Shown here: one piece after another, positions 53,070 to 63,495 of the stretch
How positions within the stretch are numbered: position 1 is the first letter of the stretch
How the letters are laid out: each line of letters starts with the position of its first letter
NCBI GenBank assembly: GCA_951394045.1
Contig: OX595991.1
Span: 744,001-808,000 of the forward strand
Source of the DNA: Nitzschia sp. DOCU1
Lineage: Eukaryota; Bacillariophyta; Bacillariophyceae; Bacillariales; Bacillariaceae
Length of the DNA: 64,000 nucleotides
Direction of reading: 5' to 3'
The notes under the pieces: generated by a model
Database searches by the model: none
What the model was told of the DNA's origin: nothing
The model's input: the letters and a program-made list of their open reading frames with translations, nothing else
Translations under genes and position numbers: made by a program

Positions 53070-55202
53070 TTACACATACCCCGCGTCGTCACTGCTATCA
53101 CTCTGATAGGAATCGTCGTACCCGTCCGAATCAAAGGCAAAACTATCTCGAATCAGCCATGGCGCTCTCGTCGTTGTAAAATGTTGATCTCCCGCTAAAT
53201 GTCTGGACAAGGATCGAGACGTCTGCTCGGGGAGAACCAGATGCCGTGGAATCAAAGGCTGCCCGGCGCTTCCTTCCATCAAAGGCGTTCCATCGGAATG
53301 ACTGCTTTGGCTGCTCGAGTCTGCAAAGGCCGATGAAATGTCTTGGTTTTGACTAGACCGAGGGAATGCGGGACCTTTATTTTCTGTCTGCACCGTATTT
53401 AATAGTGAAGGGTCCAAAAATGATAAGCGCGGAATGATGCCGTGCGAAACAGCTGTCGGACTTGGCGGAACGCTGTCGGGATCAGGTCGACCACCAAGGC
53501 CTCCCTCGAAATGACCCCCCTCACTTTGGAGCGAGAAACTATCTGGCTCCGGCCCCTCGCCTTCGCTACTTGCAAAAGGATCTGCAACTCGGTAGGTCGA
53601 TGAATTGAGTAGAATCCGGTTGCGATAGGGCTCCGGGGTAGCCGTAGTCGAGTCGTCATCGGTGGCAGGTGCGGGACGCTGAGGTGCTGCTTCTAGCGTA
53701 GAAGCAATCTCGGGATCATTAAGCATATCTTCATAGCCTAAGTCCGCATCGTCCGTCTCGTGCTCTTCGTCGTCCGTGCTGCCGTAGTGAATTCGGTAGT
53801 AGCGATCGGCATCATACAAAAACACGGAGTTACTATTGGAAGACGACGACGAAGAGGAGGAGCTGGATGACGATGACTCAGAGGAGGACGTCGACGAGGA
53901 GGAGGATGAAGATGACGAGGAATCATCCTCATCTGTAGCCTCGTTAGCGAGGTAGGTCAATAGCTCGCCGACCATCGAATCGGCGTCAAAAGCCTCATCA
54001 TCGAATCGAGGTGCAATACGATTTCGATTGGGAACAAAAAGCGAGGGCATATCCTTCCTGCATTGAGGACAGCTTGAGTGTGCTTGTAACCATTCTGCAA
54101 TACAATTCAAATGAACCGACCTGCCACAGCAAAGTGTTGCCATGTTTGGGGTCTGGTCAAGACAGATGATACAAGTTCCTTCGGACGCTTGAAGCTCTCG
54201 CGCTCGCCGAACGGCCTTTGCCTCTGCTTCTTCGGTCGCCCATTGCTCCTTCTCAGTCACAACCTTTCCTAGCTCATCAATCGCATTCGACAGGCGGTTG
54301 ATAAGGACTAAAACCAGCGGGGAGAGTAAACTGGGACGCTTCAGAACTTCTTTCCAGTCCAAATTCCCACTTGGGCAGTTTTGCGCAAAGCAAATGTTCC
54401 TTCTCGTCTTCTCAATCGCAACTACATATTCCACCTTTTGGCTTGGGGTTTGATATAAATGTGCAATAAGAGGAATGCCACTTCGTTGCAGTGCCCATGT
54501 CAAGACGATTTGTGCTAGTTGACTGTCATAGATATTCCGGTTTGGTTTGATCGTTTCCGCAGCAAAGAACGCCGTCAGAGCAAAGAAAATGGATCTCATC
54601 GTAGTTTGCTCAGACGTCTTCACAGAAGATTCTTCACGCTGTTTGTCCATGGATCCTAGGGCATCAAGTAAGACATCTATCTCTGCCTCTATGCATTCAG
54701 CGGGACATGACAAGTGGTTCGAGTCAGGTGACCCCTTGGGCTTGTCCCCAGATAACATATCGTACCACTTGACTAGCATGCTTCTATTCAGCAACTCGTC
54801 GGTATCTAGTGCATCTTTCAACGCATTTTGCTTTCCCTCCAAGTCTTGCACCGTCTCCTGCTCCATATTAAAAAGGCTTGCTGCCAAACTCTCAATCTGA
54901 GTTCCCTGAAATTCTCGAAGTGCCTTGATATAATTTTGAAGGGCATCGTTTGTCGATTTGGACGGTGAACGGTTCTTCCATGGATGAGAGGCGAACGATT
55001 CACTAACACATCTCGTTCCTTGCAGTGACCGCAACGCCTGATATTGGGCTGTAAAGTCCGAGATCTTGAGCAACTTCACGAGCGCGTCCGGGGGAAGTTC
55101 AAATTCTGAAAAATCCGAGGTTTCCGATTTCGGTGGCGATGCTAGTTCTAGCTGCGGCTCTTCTTCTAGCACCACCGACTGACTATTCTCTTGAGGCGCC
55201 AT
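53070..55202 (-). CDS. Fic-RING paralogue with degenerate Fic active site, copy B
   Basis: 710 residues from the ATG complementary to 55200-55202. It is collinear with copy A from the Fic helices to the tail. The helix before the active site is kept (IFFALTAFFAAETIKP, compared with ILFAAVAMYGIVDIHP), and so is the helix after it (QIVLTWAL, compared with RIVANWAL). In between, the catalytic loop HPFADGNGRMSR is replaced by KPNRNIYDSQLAQ, so His, Gly-Asn-Gly and Arg are all gone. Downstream similarity continues (TPSQKVEYVVAIEKTRRNI, compared with TPAQRAEYILALETTRHLL). The RING is intact and nearly identical (CIICLDQTPNMATLCCGRSVHLNCIAEWL...CPQC). After it come an acidic stretch, a run of about 30 Ser with few breaks (DNA 53820-53940), and a long disordered Ser/Asp tail. 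The basic N-terminus of copy A is absent, replaced by an acidic one. Probably a pseudo-Fic E3. Confidence 0.85.
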   Translation of the reverse strand: MAPQENSQSVVLEEEPQLELASPPKSETSDFSEFELPPDALVKLLKISDFTAQYQALRSLQGTRCVSESFASHPWKNRSPSKSTNDALQNYIKALREFQGTQIESLAASLFNMEQETVQDLEGKQNALKDALDTDELLNRSMLVKWYDMLSGDKPKGSPDSNHLSCPAECIEAEIDVLLDALGSMDKQREESSVKTSEQTTMRSIFFALTAFFAAETIKPNRNIYDSQLAQIVLTWALQRSGIPLIAHLYQTPSQKVEYVVAIEKTRRNICFAQNCPSGNLDWKEVLKRPSLLSPLVLVLINRLSNAIDELGKVVTEKEQWATEEAEAKAVRRARELQASEGTCIICLDQTPNMATLCCGRSVHLNCIAEWLQAHSSCPQCRKDMPSLFVPNRNRIAPRFDDEAFDADSMVGELLTYLANEATDEDDSSSSSSSSSSTSSSESSSSSSSSSSSSSNSNSVFLYDADRYYRIHYGSTDDEEHETDDADLGYEDMLNDPEIASTLEAAPQRPAPATDDDSTTATPEPYRNRILLNSSTYRVADPFASSEGEGPEPDSFSLQSEGGHFEGGLGGRPDPDSVPPSPTAVSHGIIPRLSFLDPSLLNTVQTENKGPAFPRSSQNQDISSAFADSSSQSSHSDGTPLMEGSAGQPLIPRHLVLPEQTSRSLSRHLAGDQHFTTTRAPWLIRDSFAFDSDGYDDSYQSDSSDDAGYV

Positions 55203-55973
55203 GGCGCTAGCGTCGTTGTTTTTCACTCTGAGGTTTCTGGATATGGGCGACAGCCGGCACGTGTGGAGATGACTCCGACTTTCTTAACACAACTACACCG
55301 ACTGGGATTTTGCGTTTGACAGATTTCTTTCTTGGGCAATTACAACTCAAGATTGTCCATCACTAGCTAGTAGCGCAGATACTCCGTAAAGACAACGAAG
55401 TCCTAGTAGACAAAAGGTAAATGCCGGCTGCGTTTCCAATCTTTGGAAAGGCTAATCCACCATGGTCGCGATGTTCTGGCAGAAGAGTTGTTCAGCGATG
55501 ACTGCTGCGATTATGGCGGGAAGACCCTACGTAACTCCATAGTAGAAAGAGTACCAGAGATTCTCGGAAGGCCAGCTTGCTTTTTGGTGGCGGCGGCCGA
55601 TACATTCGACTTCTTTGACTACTTTAGACTTCAATAGTTACGCATCTCGCAGAACGACGTGCTCTACTAGAAGCCCTCCTGCAACGACGAACAACTACTT
55701 AGTATGGCGCCTTCGACTGCAAATAGCATCCAACCAACTAGCAAAGAATCTAGGTAGAGAACTGAACGAAGTCCTATCGCAGTGGAGAGGAGAAACTCCT
55801 AGAACTGGGGCATTTGATGTTTGGCTACAGCTCGTCTAGCCTTCACATACGATTCGCAATGGCATGTACTGACAGTTCATAAAAAAATGGTAGGAAATTA
55901 AACAACATTGCTAGAGCTTACAACAGATGTTACATCCGACACACTGTCCATGGCGCGTACGTTCGGGTAAGCC
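55203..55973. other. intergenic region
   Basis: 771 bases: promoter of Fic-RING B at the left, 3' end of the disordered-protein gene at the right. Short frames only; nothing supported. Confidence 0.35.
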
Positions 55974-57233
55974 TCAAAAAGCTAGCCGCAGCACATACTC
56001 TGGAAGCTCCTCTTCTTCCTGCATTACTTCTGACGCAACAGCTCTCAAAGATACCGTATACAACATGGGAAGCTCTTCACCATACAGCTCTTCTGCTGCT
56101 TCAATCAAAGTAAAGTCCATAATGATTGACGCCAGAGACGGACAGTGAATCCAGCTATCGGAAAAAGCATCGTACCACCTACGAGTATACGCGGGCGATT
56201 GCAGGGCGGCCTTCTCCAGACATCCCTTGATTTCTTCATCCATTTCGTCTTCCATTTCATTGTCTTCGGTGTCTCGTATGATTTTACGGATTTCTCCCAA
56301 GACTAGTGTATCTCGGTCAATCTTTCCATTCTTATCCGTTCCAGCACTTTCTGGTTCTGTTTCCACGTGAGCATCCAGATCACTATCGTCATCGACAGTA
56401 GCAATGGAAGCTTTAATGTCATCCAGACTGAGAGTCGGACATTCGTCGTCCTGCTCTTCTTTCTCTGACGCCTTTCCAACTGATGTTTCTTCTTCCTCTT
56501 CTGGTACGCTTTCTTGCCGTAAGAGATCGACTTGGGGCAGTTCTTCCTTTTCCTTTCGTTTGGAGAGTACCTTTTCTTTGGCGGTGGCTTTCGGGGTAAA
56601 TTTGTCAAGCACACTTCCTCGCTTTCCTCGCATATTTTGCGAGATCCATGGGGCTTGATTATCATTTTCCTGCTTATTTCGTTCAAATGCCTTCATCCGC
56701 TCACGGATACTACCAAATTGGGGCACATCGTCAGGCACTTTGGCAGCAGCAACCTGTGGTGGTGCTGGGGGTGGAGGAGTGGGCGGATAAACTGCAGAAA
56801 CCTTCTTTGCCGCCTTGATTGGAGTTGGTGTCGAGGGCACTTCTTCGTGGGACCTTTGATCTGTTGACATTGTCTCTGGCATTTTGTCCGACGAGGCCGT
56901 CTGCCTGTCGCTGTTTTTACTGGGCGCGACGAATTTCTTCTTAATCTGCCGTGGACTCACAAACAAGGACAAATCTTCCATTGCTTGACGCGTGCTTTTC
57001 TTTTCCGCTTCTCCTCCTTCGGCTGGGGGTGGTTTGGGCACGACTTTCTTTCGGCTTACGCTCTGTGGCGAAAGTGCGAGACGCGCGACATCGGGCATAC
57101 CACTCGACGCAGATGCTCGCTTCTCCCAAGATCCCAAAAGGCTCTTGATCCTACTAGGAGACTGCAATTCCTCTTGATCTGCGGCGGCGGCATTCGTCGT
57201 TTGGACAGGCGGCGGCGCCACATTTGAAATCAT
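55974..57233 (-). CDS. Pro- and acid-rich disordered protein, unknown function
   Basis: 419 residues from the ATG complementary to 57231-57233; the upstream extension has no other ATG. I recognise no family. An N-terminal basic/helical motif (SPSRIKSLLGSWEKRASASS) is echoed later by FGSIRERMKAFERNKQ and RGSVLDKFTPK, short actin- or scaffold-like helices set in disordered linkers. A poly-Pro stretch (YPPTPPPPAPPQ) at about residue 150 could bind SH3/WW-type or profilin partners. Residues 230-345 are very acidic. The C-terminal 75 residues look folded (YTRRWYDAFSDSWIHCPSLASIIMDFTLIEAAEELYGEELP). The mixture suggests a cytoskeletal or trafficking adaptor, but that is a guess. It is divergent from the repeat protein at 58229. 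Confidence 0.68.
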   Translation of the reverse strand: MISNVAPPPVQTTNAAAADQEELQSPSRIKSLLGSWEKRASASSGMPDVARLALSPQSVSRKKVVPKPPPAEGGEAEKKSTRQAMEDLSLFVSPRQIKKKFVAPSKNSDRQTASSDKMPETMSTDQRSHEEVPSTPTPIKAAKKVSAVYPPTPPPPAPPQVAAAKVPDDVPQFGSIRERMKAFERNKQENDNQAPWISQNMRGKRGSVLDKFTPKATAKEKVLSKRKEKEELPQVDLLRQESVPEEEEETSVGKASEKEEQDDECPTLSLDDIKASIATVDDDSDLDAHVETEPESAGTDKNGKIDRDTLVLGEIRKIIRDTEDNEMEDEMDEEIKGCLEKAALQSPAYTRRWYDAFSDSWIHCPSLASIIMDFTLIEAAEELYGEELPMLYTVSLRAVASEVMQEEEELPEYVLRLAF

Positions 57234-58228
57234 GATTGTGACTTCCAATTCAACACAACGATTCCTCCCTCCAGCTGATTTTTTCGTAAGTTAACTTAGT
57301 TTGTTCTGTAGAGTGCAACAACGAGACTATCGCAAAAATGCTTGTCTACTTGGGACGAGCTCTCAACAGCGACGGGAACCCTCGTTGACATCAATCGCTG
57401 GAGTTTGACAATGAGAAGGTTTCCAAACAAGACTCACCCTCTCAACGTGTTCGTATTTACATGCGGGCGGATCTTTCGGAGAGTGTCTCGAGAGATTTCG
57501 CGATGCTCGGTGTGGTGCCAGAAAAGCGCCATTCCCATGCGTACACTTCGCTCGTGTTGGGTTGTTGGCTGCAATTTTTGACACCACACACATCGACCCA
57601 AAAATCTGCGGAGCGGTCTTCAAACTGCGGCGCTTCTTATGGCGGAATGGGCAGGAGGCATCAACGTCATCAATATTGCCCAGATTCTCACTCCAAACAG
57701 AGTCGATCCTAATGTTTAATAATTAGTCCATTGTCGATCCTAATGTTCAATAATTAGTCAATTAACGGTAGAGCTTTCAGCTGGCGTCATCCCTTCGGTC
57801 ATGTTCTCTCCTGCAGTTTTTCCATAAAAAGACTGGACATAGAGGCTATTGAGAACCAAAGATGTGGGTGGTGGTGCAGGCTCGCTATCCATAGTCGCGT
57901 TCGGCCTTGCCACGGTTGCTGCGTTGCGCTCTTTTTTTTGTTCGGAAGAAATCCGGCATCTGTACTACAGTACCACAAACCACGTAAAAGCCTGCTATTT
58001 TAGCATCCATACGTATGGAACTGCGCGGAAAGCCCCGCAGTTCCTCTGACCATCAACCAGAAGAGGAAGACGAAGGGAAAAGATCAGGTTGTGTTGTATC
58101 TTTCCTTGCGTCTCCCTGCTGCAGTCTCTAAGCTTCTTCTCTCGTTATCGCAAAGAGACGACTTTTTAAAAATAGGATCGTTCGCAGTGACGTATGTGTT
58201 AAAAAGTGGACAGAGGCAGCAAAGTAGC
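57234..58228. other. divergent intergenic region with a tandem repeat
   Basis: 995 bases between the starts of two genes. It holds a 31-bp direct tandem repeat (57702-57763). The frame of the downstream gene remains open back to 58091. No RNA gene seen. Confidence 0.4.
57702..57763. repeat. 31-bp tandem repeat, two copies
   Basis: Two adjacent units beginning GTCGATCCTAATGTT (57702-57732 and 57733-57763) that differ at two positions. AT-rich core TAATAATTAGTC. Confidence 0.85.
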
Positions 58229-61200
58229 ATGGCAATGGATCCTCCGGAACCTGCAGATAATCTCTTGGATTATCACGACGACTCTGGGGGACCTTCTCAA
58301 GAAGATGGGAACACCGTTAGTGCAACAGAGCATGGCAACAACGCTCCAAAAATCGCCGCTAATGGAGAATCCAACGGGGCTCAATCAACAACAACAAACG
58401 CGATTACGGTAACAGACGACGAGCAGGACGAATCTTCACTTGCGTCGCCACCAGGAGAAGAAAAGCAGGAGGAAGAAAAGGTGGATGGCAGTGCTGCTGA
58501 TTCACAACCAGTGGTGGAGGTACAACGGCAGACATTCTCTCAGTATCAGGCCGCTAAAAAGCAGAAAGCAAAGCAAGTTCGAATGTCATCAATGATGAGA
58601 ACGCATGCAGTTTTAGACGAGGAATCTCCACTAGTGGAACCAGATGGGCTGGGTCAAGGTGCTAGTTGGCAACAGCATGCTCTTAGTGAAGGGAGTGATA
58701 GCCTGGCGTTCTCGTCTCTAGATTCGGGCATCGGTTCAGGCATCGGAATGAATTCAAATATATACAGTAGTGCTCCAAATCTGCCCGCAGAACCCAGAAG
58801 GGACCTAACCAAACAAACAGCCAAACGTGCTCCATCGAGCGGTTCTCACTCTCCGAAATCAATGAAAACGAAGCATTTAATGGCGAAAGAAGCCAAGCAC
58901 CCACCGAAGAAGAAACCGCCCCCTCAACTACAGCAACAATCGGATAAAGAAATCAACGATGCGTACCAGCGCTTGCGCCAGACAACTGCGCCGAGGCGTC
59001 CAGTCCAGTCGCCAATGTCAGGGGAGGACATGAAAATGGGGTTTGCTACGTTAATAAGTCGAAATCACACGTCAGGGCCTGAACCACCGAGAATGGAAAA
59101 TGACAACAACTCGTCGACGTCTTCTGATGGCAGTAGCGGCGAATTGACGTTACTCCGTGACGATTCCAGCGATGACGGTGAAGAAACGCCTAGACCCAGA
59201 CGTTTGGGGGGAACAGCAGTTCCTGCAGCAGCAGCTGTTAGAGTCCAAGATGACAGCGCCCTGAAGGCGGAGTACGCGCGAATGGGGTTTCGAACAGGCA
59301 GACCTAAAAATAGGGATGGGGAGGGGCTTCCTTCCCAGAGCGAGCATGGGACAAGTGGTACCAAAGTGAATCCGCGCCGAGCTTCGTTGCATCCTATTAT
59401 AGACGAGGATCCGCAATCGGCCACACAGCAACTCGAAGCACAACTGATACGGAAATCTATAACGTCCGACAATGGAGTCCGTGCTGCAGCAAACCACGGT
59501 GAGGAAAATTATGAGGAGGGCGACCCATGGCCGAGTGCGCTGGCCTACGATCCAACAGTTCCCGGCGCACACGGAATATCCGCACCGGGTTCGAATAACC
59601 GTCGGGGGAGCTTCGAAAGATACGACAGTTATCGCACCAACCAGGATCACTACTTGGTTAGTGCCACTGTCGTGGAAGACGACGAAGAGGACCGACGGCT
59701 GCAGCTAGCGAGAGACAAAAGTGAGCGATTTCGGCTATTGGAAAGCCGGCAGGCTGAGTTAGAGCAACAGATTGAAGAGCAGAAACGCCTGATATTGGCA
59801 CATCATGACGAGCTGAATCGTCTCAGGGACAGTCATGGCGAAATTGTCGAGGCTGAAGTTATCGGAAAAGCCGATGTCGAGTTGGATCGGAAAATACGGC
59901 AGCGCGAATCCATCATCGCCGAGAAGGAAGCCGAGCTTCAGTCCATGATGGGACTGCCCATTCCTGGCTTCGACGTTCTGAGGAGATACGATCACAAGAA
60001 AGATAAAAAGAAGAAGGGCGGACTGATGAAAAAACTAAATCCTTTCCGAAAGAACAATACCTTCGAGACAATCAGAGAGCTGGATGAGAGCAGCCATAGC
60101 TTCAGAACATCATCAAGTACCCACTCGAGGAAGCCAAATTCGTATCTCAAGTCAAGCCATTCAGATTCTCCTCGCGCTTCTCAAGGTGACGTGGAAGGGG
60201 ACTCGAATGATGAAGATAATTTGGACAAAAAAGAAGACGATGACGGCGAAAACGGAGTGCCCAGCCGCGAAGGCCTCTTGCTGGAGACGAAAAAGAGGTC
60301 CGAGCGATTCATTGCACCGGAGAAACTACCATTCGAAGATTATTCCATATCTGAACTGAAGCAAATGGCCGAAGATAACGACGTTGATATTTCCGGGTGC
60401 GTAGAGCGTAGCCAGATTGTCAAGAAACTTCAAGACGCCGGCGTGAAATCTAGGAAGAAAGGCCCATTGAACAAACTATTTGGCAAACCCAAGAGCAAGA
60501 ATAGTCTGGGGAAATCGTCGTCGCACTCGCCGAAGTCATCGTCAAATGGGACGCCGAAAACGGGGAACAGAAAGTATGTCGACGTTCCACCGGACAAAAT
60601 ACCCTCTCTCCTTGTTAACGAGAAACGGGAATCTTTTTATCAACCACATCAAGCCGATGTGTTTGAAGGTATTTCCATTTCCCAACTGAAAAAGATTGCT
60701 CGCGAGCATCATGTGGATGTTTCCACTTGCTCCGACCGAAGAGACTTAGTCAATGTTCTGTATGCTGCTGGAATGCGTCCACCTGGACAAGGAGCTCCTC
60801 CCAAGGATCCTTTTGATGACTTGAGTGTTTCGCAACTGAAGAAGATTGCCCGCACCAACAATGTGGACATTTCATCGTGTGTCGAGAAGGGCCAAATAAT
60901 TACAGCACTCAATATTGCTGGAGTCAGACCTCCCAAGAAGGCCCCGCCGTCTTCTTGGAGGGGTGACGTGAACTTTGAAGCAATGTCGATTTCCGACCTT
61001 AAAAGGATGGCCCGTGATTGGCACGTTGACGTCTCAACGTGCGTAGAAAAGAAAGACATTATTGCCAAGCTCCGCAATGCAGGCGTTGGTCGTGGTTCAC
61101 CACCCTATCAGAAGAAGGCCGCGCCGCGGCTAACCCGGAGCGAATTATCAGATTGGCGTCCGACGCAGCTTCGAATGCTAGCAATCCAAGTCGGAGCCCC

Positions 61201-61423
61201 GACATCGGGTAGCGCCGATCCTGGAGTACTTTTGTCCAAAATTTTGCACATTGCCAATGAGGAGAAGAAATACCTTCGCGCCCTCATTCGGATGATCGCT
61301 CCCCTTGGCTCTGCAAATCTTGCAAAACTGCGAGGCTTCGCCGTTGAAAAACGCGTGGACATCTCTGGTTGCGTGGACAAGGATGAAATGTTGCAGCGCA
61401 TTGTTCAGAAACTAATTCGATGA
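58229..61423 (+). CDS. large coiled-coil protein with C-terminal SAP-like Cys repeats
   Basis: 1,064 residues from ATG 58229, a single exon. The first 480 residues are disordered and charged, with a conserved-looking segment RQTFSQYQAAKKQKAKQVRMSSMMRTHAVLDEESPL near residues 95-130. A coiled coil spans about 490-590 (SERFRLLESRQAELEQQIEEQKRLI; IIAEKEAELQSMMGLP). The C-terminal third holds repeats of about 40 residues: ISELKQMAEDNDVDISGCVERSQIVKKLQDAG, then similar units at about 60665, 60815, 60970 and 61310. The consensus is (S/A)xSxLKxxAxxxxVD(V/I)SxCVEKxxIxxxLxxAG. The fold resembles SAP/MANF-C-type helix pairs, but each unit keeps one Cys after VDxS. Short linkers rich in Pro/Lys separate the units. 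Function unknown; it may be a multivalent binding scaffold. Confidence 0.75.
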   Translation: MAMDPPEPADNLLDYHDDSGGPSQEDGNTVSATEHGNNAPKIAANGESNGAQSTTTNAITVTDDEQDESSLASPPGEEKQEEEKVDGSAADSQPVVEVQRQTFSQYQAAKKQKAKQVRMSSMMRTHAVLDEESPLVEPDGLGQGASWQQHALSEGSDSLAFSSLDSGIGSGIGMNSNIYSSAPNLPAEPRRDLTKQTAKRAPSSGSHSPKSMKTKHLMAKEAKHPPKKKPPPQLQQQSDKEINDAYQRLRQTTAPRRPVQSPMSGEDMKMGFATLISRNHTSGPEPPRMENDNNSSTSSDGSSGELTLLRDDSSDDGEETPRPRRLGGTAVPAAAAVRVQDDSALKAEYARMGFRTGRPKNRDGEGLPSQSEHGTSGTKVNPRRASLHPIIDEDPQSATQQLEAQLIRKSITSDNGVRAAANHGEENYEEGDPWPSALAYDPTVPGAHGISAPGSNNRRGSFERYDSYRTNQDHYLVSATVVEDDEEDRRLQLARDKSERFRLLESRQAELEQQIEEQKRLILAHHDELNRLRDSHGEIVEAEVIGKADVELDRKIRQRESIIAEKEAELQSMMGLPIPGFDVLRRYDHKKDKKKKGGLMKKLNPFRKNNTFETIRELDESSHSFRTSSSTHSRKPNSYLKSSHSDSPRASQGDVEGDSNDEDNLDKKEDDDGENGVPSREGLLLETKKRSERFIAPEKLPFEDYSISELKQMAEDNDVDISGCVERSQIVKKLQDAGVKSRKKGPLNKLFGKPKSKNSLGKSSSHSPKSSSNGTPKTGNRKYVDVPPDKIPSLLVNEKRESFYQPHQADVFEGISISQLKKIAREHHVDVSTCSDRRDLVNVLYAAGMRPPGQGAPPKDPFDDLSVSQLKKIARTNNVDISSCVEKGQIITALNIAGVRPPKKAPPSSWRGDVNFEAMSISDLKRMARDWHVDVSTCVEKKDIIAKLRNAGVGRGSPPYQKKAAPRLTRSELSDWRPTQLRMLAIQVGAPTSGSADPGVLLSKILHIANEEKKYLRALIRMIAPLGSANLAKLRGFAVEKRVDISGCVDKDEMLQRIVQKLIR

Positions 61424-61899
61424 AGTAGTCTTCATTACGCTGATGTGTTAGTTGCCAATATCTTTTGCGGTAGGCCCACTGCTTCTGCTGATGCTCAAAC
61501 ATGATAGTCCAGTGGAGCAATGGGCAACAATGCCATGAAATGTTGCTGCGAATCGGTAGTTTCCGGCTAGCTATGGACAGCCGCAATGCCTGCATTCTTT
61601 CGAGTCTCTCGTGTCGACTGCGCACCAGGCCGCCTTCTTCTCGTGGAATGACAAAAGTGAAATCGACTAGACCGACCAACCACACTCACTCATTACAGTG
61701 TGCGCGCGGGTCGAAATGGATGAGAGCCATCAATTCTTTCTTCACCGCGAGCCGAGAGGGAGAACGACGACGACAACGACGAAAAGTGATGTGAATGAAT
61801 CATAACAACTGTCGTCGATTGAAATCAACACACCTTCTACTTTTGCTATTACACCCCCTTTGACGGAAATTGGGCCCTCCAGATGATGTATCGACGACG
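61424..61899. other. intergenic region
   Basis: 476 bases between the repeat protein and the Trm5 gene (both plus). No RNA gene, repeat or supported frame. Confidence 0.35.
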
Positions 61900-63495
61900 A
61901 TGAAAAGGCTATCATTCGATCTTTTCTCCGCCATGGCTCTTGTTTGGTGGACACAAAAAATCTTCCAGCTCCCCCAACGGACGCGTGGCTGGACGCTGGA
62001 TGCTGGGCAACGAAGAATAATCCGGCCGATCCGATTCCAGACTTTCTCATCATCTACAACCCGACCACGTTCATCACTCTCGCGGCTTCGAAGCGCGACT
62101 TCTGATGAGTTGACTTCGGCGCAACGAGCAGATTTGCTCAAGAATTGGCGCGATCATCCTGCCATTAATCCGAAACTTGTTTTCCCGACTCTGTTAGTGT
62201 CGTCAGAAAGCTTGCAACATTGGATCCAAGCGGCTCAACTACAGCCTTATCTCGCCAAACCATCCAATTGGAGTTTTTTGTACCAAGTTCACCCGCGTAT
62301 CAAAGTTGTTCAGGACCACAGCGAAACCCATAAATTGCTTTTGCTACTCGAGGACTCAAATAACGACAACGTCTCCGAAAGTAACGACAAGTCAATTTCC
62401 CTGGAAGATCTTCGGAGTGACAAAAATTTAGAGTTTGGTCCTGATATGGAAATCCCAATTAAATACCAGCAGCTGTCGTTTGGGTACATTTTGAGCCAAC
62501 TACTTCCGGTCCCTATACCGACAGCTTATGAGCAGATTGGACATGTAGCGCACTTGAATCTCAAGCCAGAGCACATTCCATACGGTGAACTCATTGGGCA
62601 AGTTTTGCGTGAAACCAATCCGAGTATTGACACCGTCGTTAGAAAGGTTGGAGAGGTCAAGGGGAAATATCGAACCTACGACTTGGAGGTTCTTGCGGGA
62701 CCACCAAACTTTGAAACCACCATTGTCGAACACGGCCTTCCGATTCGACTAAATATTGCAGATTGTTACTGGAGTACGAGGCTGTCGGGGGAACGACAGG
62801 AATTGATTCAAGACATTGAACGATCTGTGGAGCGATCCAAGGACAAGGACTTGGTAGTGGCGGACGTCTTTTGTGGGGTAGGGGCCGTTTGCCTACTACT
62901 GGCAAAGAACAATCCGCAATGTACTATTCTGGCCAACGATTGGAATCCCAGAGCTATCGAGTACCTGAAAGAGTCGATCGCACAGAATGGAATGGAGGGG
63001 ACCAACCAGTTCCGGCTGACGTGTGGGGATGCCTACGACTATCTGATTGACCTAGGGACCGATCGGTCACCAACCGTACTTCCTGACCATATTCTTATGA
63101 ACTACCCACTAGAGGCACCAACGTTCTTGGGAGCTTTGCGATGGTGGTCATACAAATCGGTAATGGAAAAGTTCAGGCAAACGGGACGGTATCCAAGGTT
63201 CCACGTATACACTTTTGCTCGGGCTTCAGGCAAGGATCTGGACGACGAAGAGGAGGTTGCTGTCAACCTAGTTGCCAACGAACTTCTGCCAGTTATGGAT
63301 CCCCGCGGCAGCAGTAATGAGACGGAGGATGACAGTGGCGTAAGCGCGTACAGGCGGGAGGAGCTCAACCAAGAGTTTGAAGCAAAAGTACAAACTCGCT
63401 TGGTCAGAGATGTGGCACCGGGTAAAGTTGTGGTTTGCGTAAGCTTCTCCGTCACCCCAAAACTCATTCGTTACATGCAGGGTGACTACTCGTAG
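61900..63495 (+). CDS. TRM5: tRNA (guanine-37-N1)-methyltransferase Trm5
   Basis: 531 residues from ATG 61900. Trm5 methylates N1 of G37 next to the anticodon, preventing +1 frameshifts, in the cytosol/nucleus and mitochondria. The first 75 residues are Arg/Ser-rich with few acids and could be an organelle presequence. The D1/D2 region includes FGYILSQLLPVPIPTAYEQIGHVAHLNLKPEHIPYGELIGQVLRE, the Trm5 hallmark linking domain (family: GHIAHLNLR.E..P.K.IIGQV). A VEHGLPIRLNIADCYWSTRLSGER segment leads into the AdoMet fold VVADVFCGVGAVCLLLAK, ANDWNPRAIEYLKESI, and the motif MNYPLEAPTFLGAL near residue 400 (usual N-x-P). The tail VVVCVSFSVTPKLIRYM is typical. Nothing is missing. The adjacent genes give no operon-like context. 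Confidence 0.93.
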   Translation: MKRLSFDLFSAMALVWWTQKIFQLPQRTRGWTLDAGQRRIIRPIRFQTFSSSTTRPRSSLSRLRSATSDELTSAQRADLLKNWRDHPAINPKLVFPTLLVSSESLQHWIQAAQLQPYLAKPSNWSFLYQVHPRIKVVQDHSETHKLLLLLEDSNNDNVSESNDKSISLEDLRSDKNLEFGPDMEIPIKYQQLSFGYILSQLLPVPIPTAYEQIGHVAHLNLKPEHIPYGELIGQVLRETNPSIDTVVRKVGEVKGKYRTYDLEVLAGPPNFETTIVEHGLPIRLNIADCYWSTRLSGERQELIQDIERSVERSKDKDLVVADVFCGVGAVCLLLAKNNPQCTILANDWNPRAIEYLKESIAQNGMEGTNQFRLTCGDAYDYLIDLGTDRSPTVLPDHILMNYPLEAPTFLGALRWWSYKSVMEKFRQTGRYPRFHVYTFARASGKDLDDEEEVAVNLVANELLPVMDPRGSSNETEDDSGVSAYRREELNQEFEAKVQTRLVRDVAPGKVVVCVSFSVTPKLIRYMQGDYS

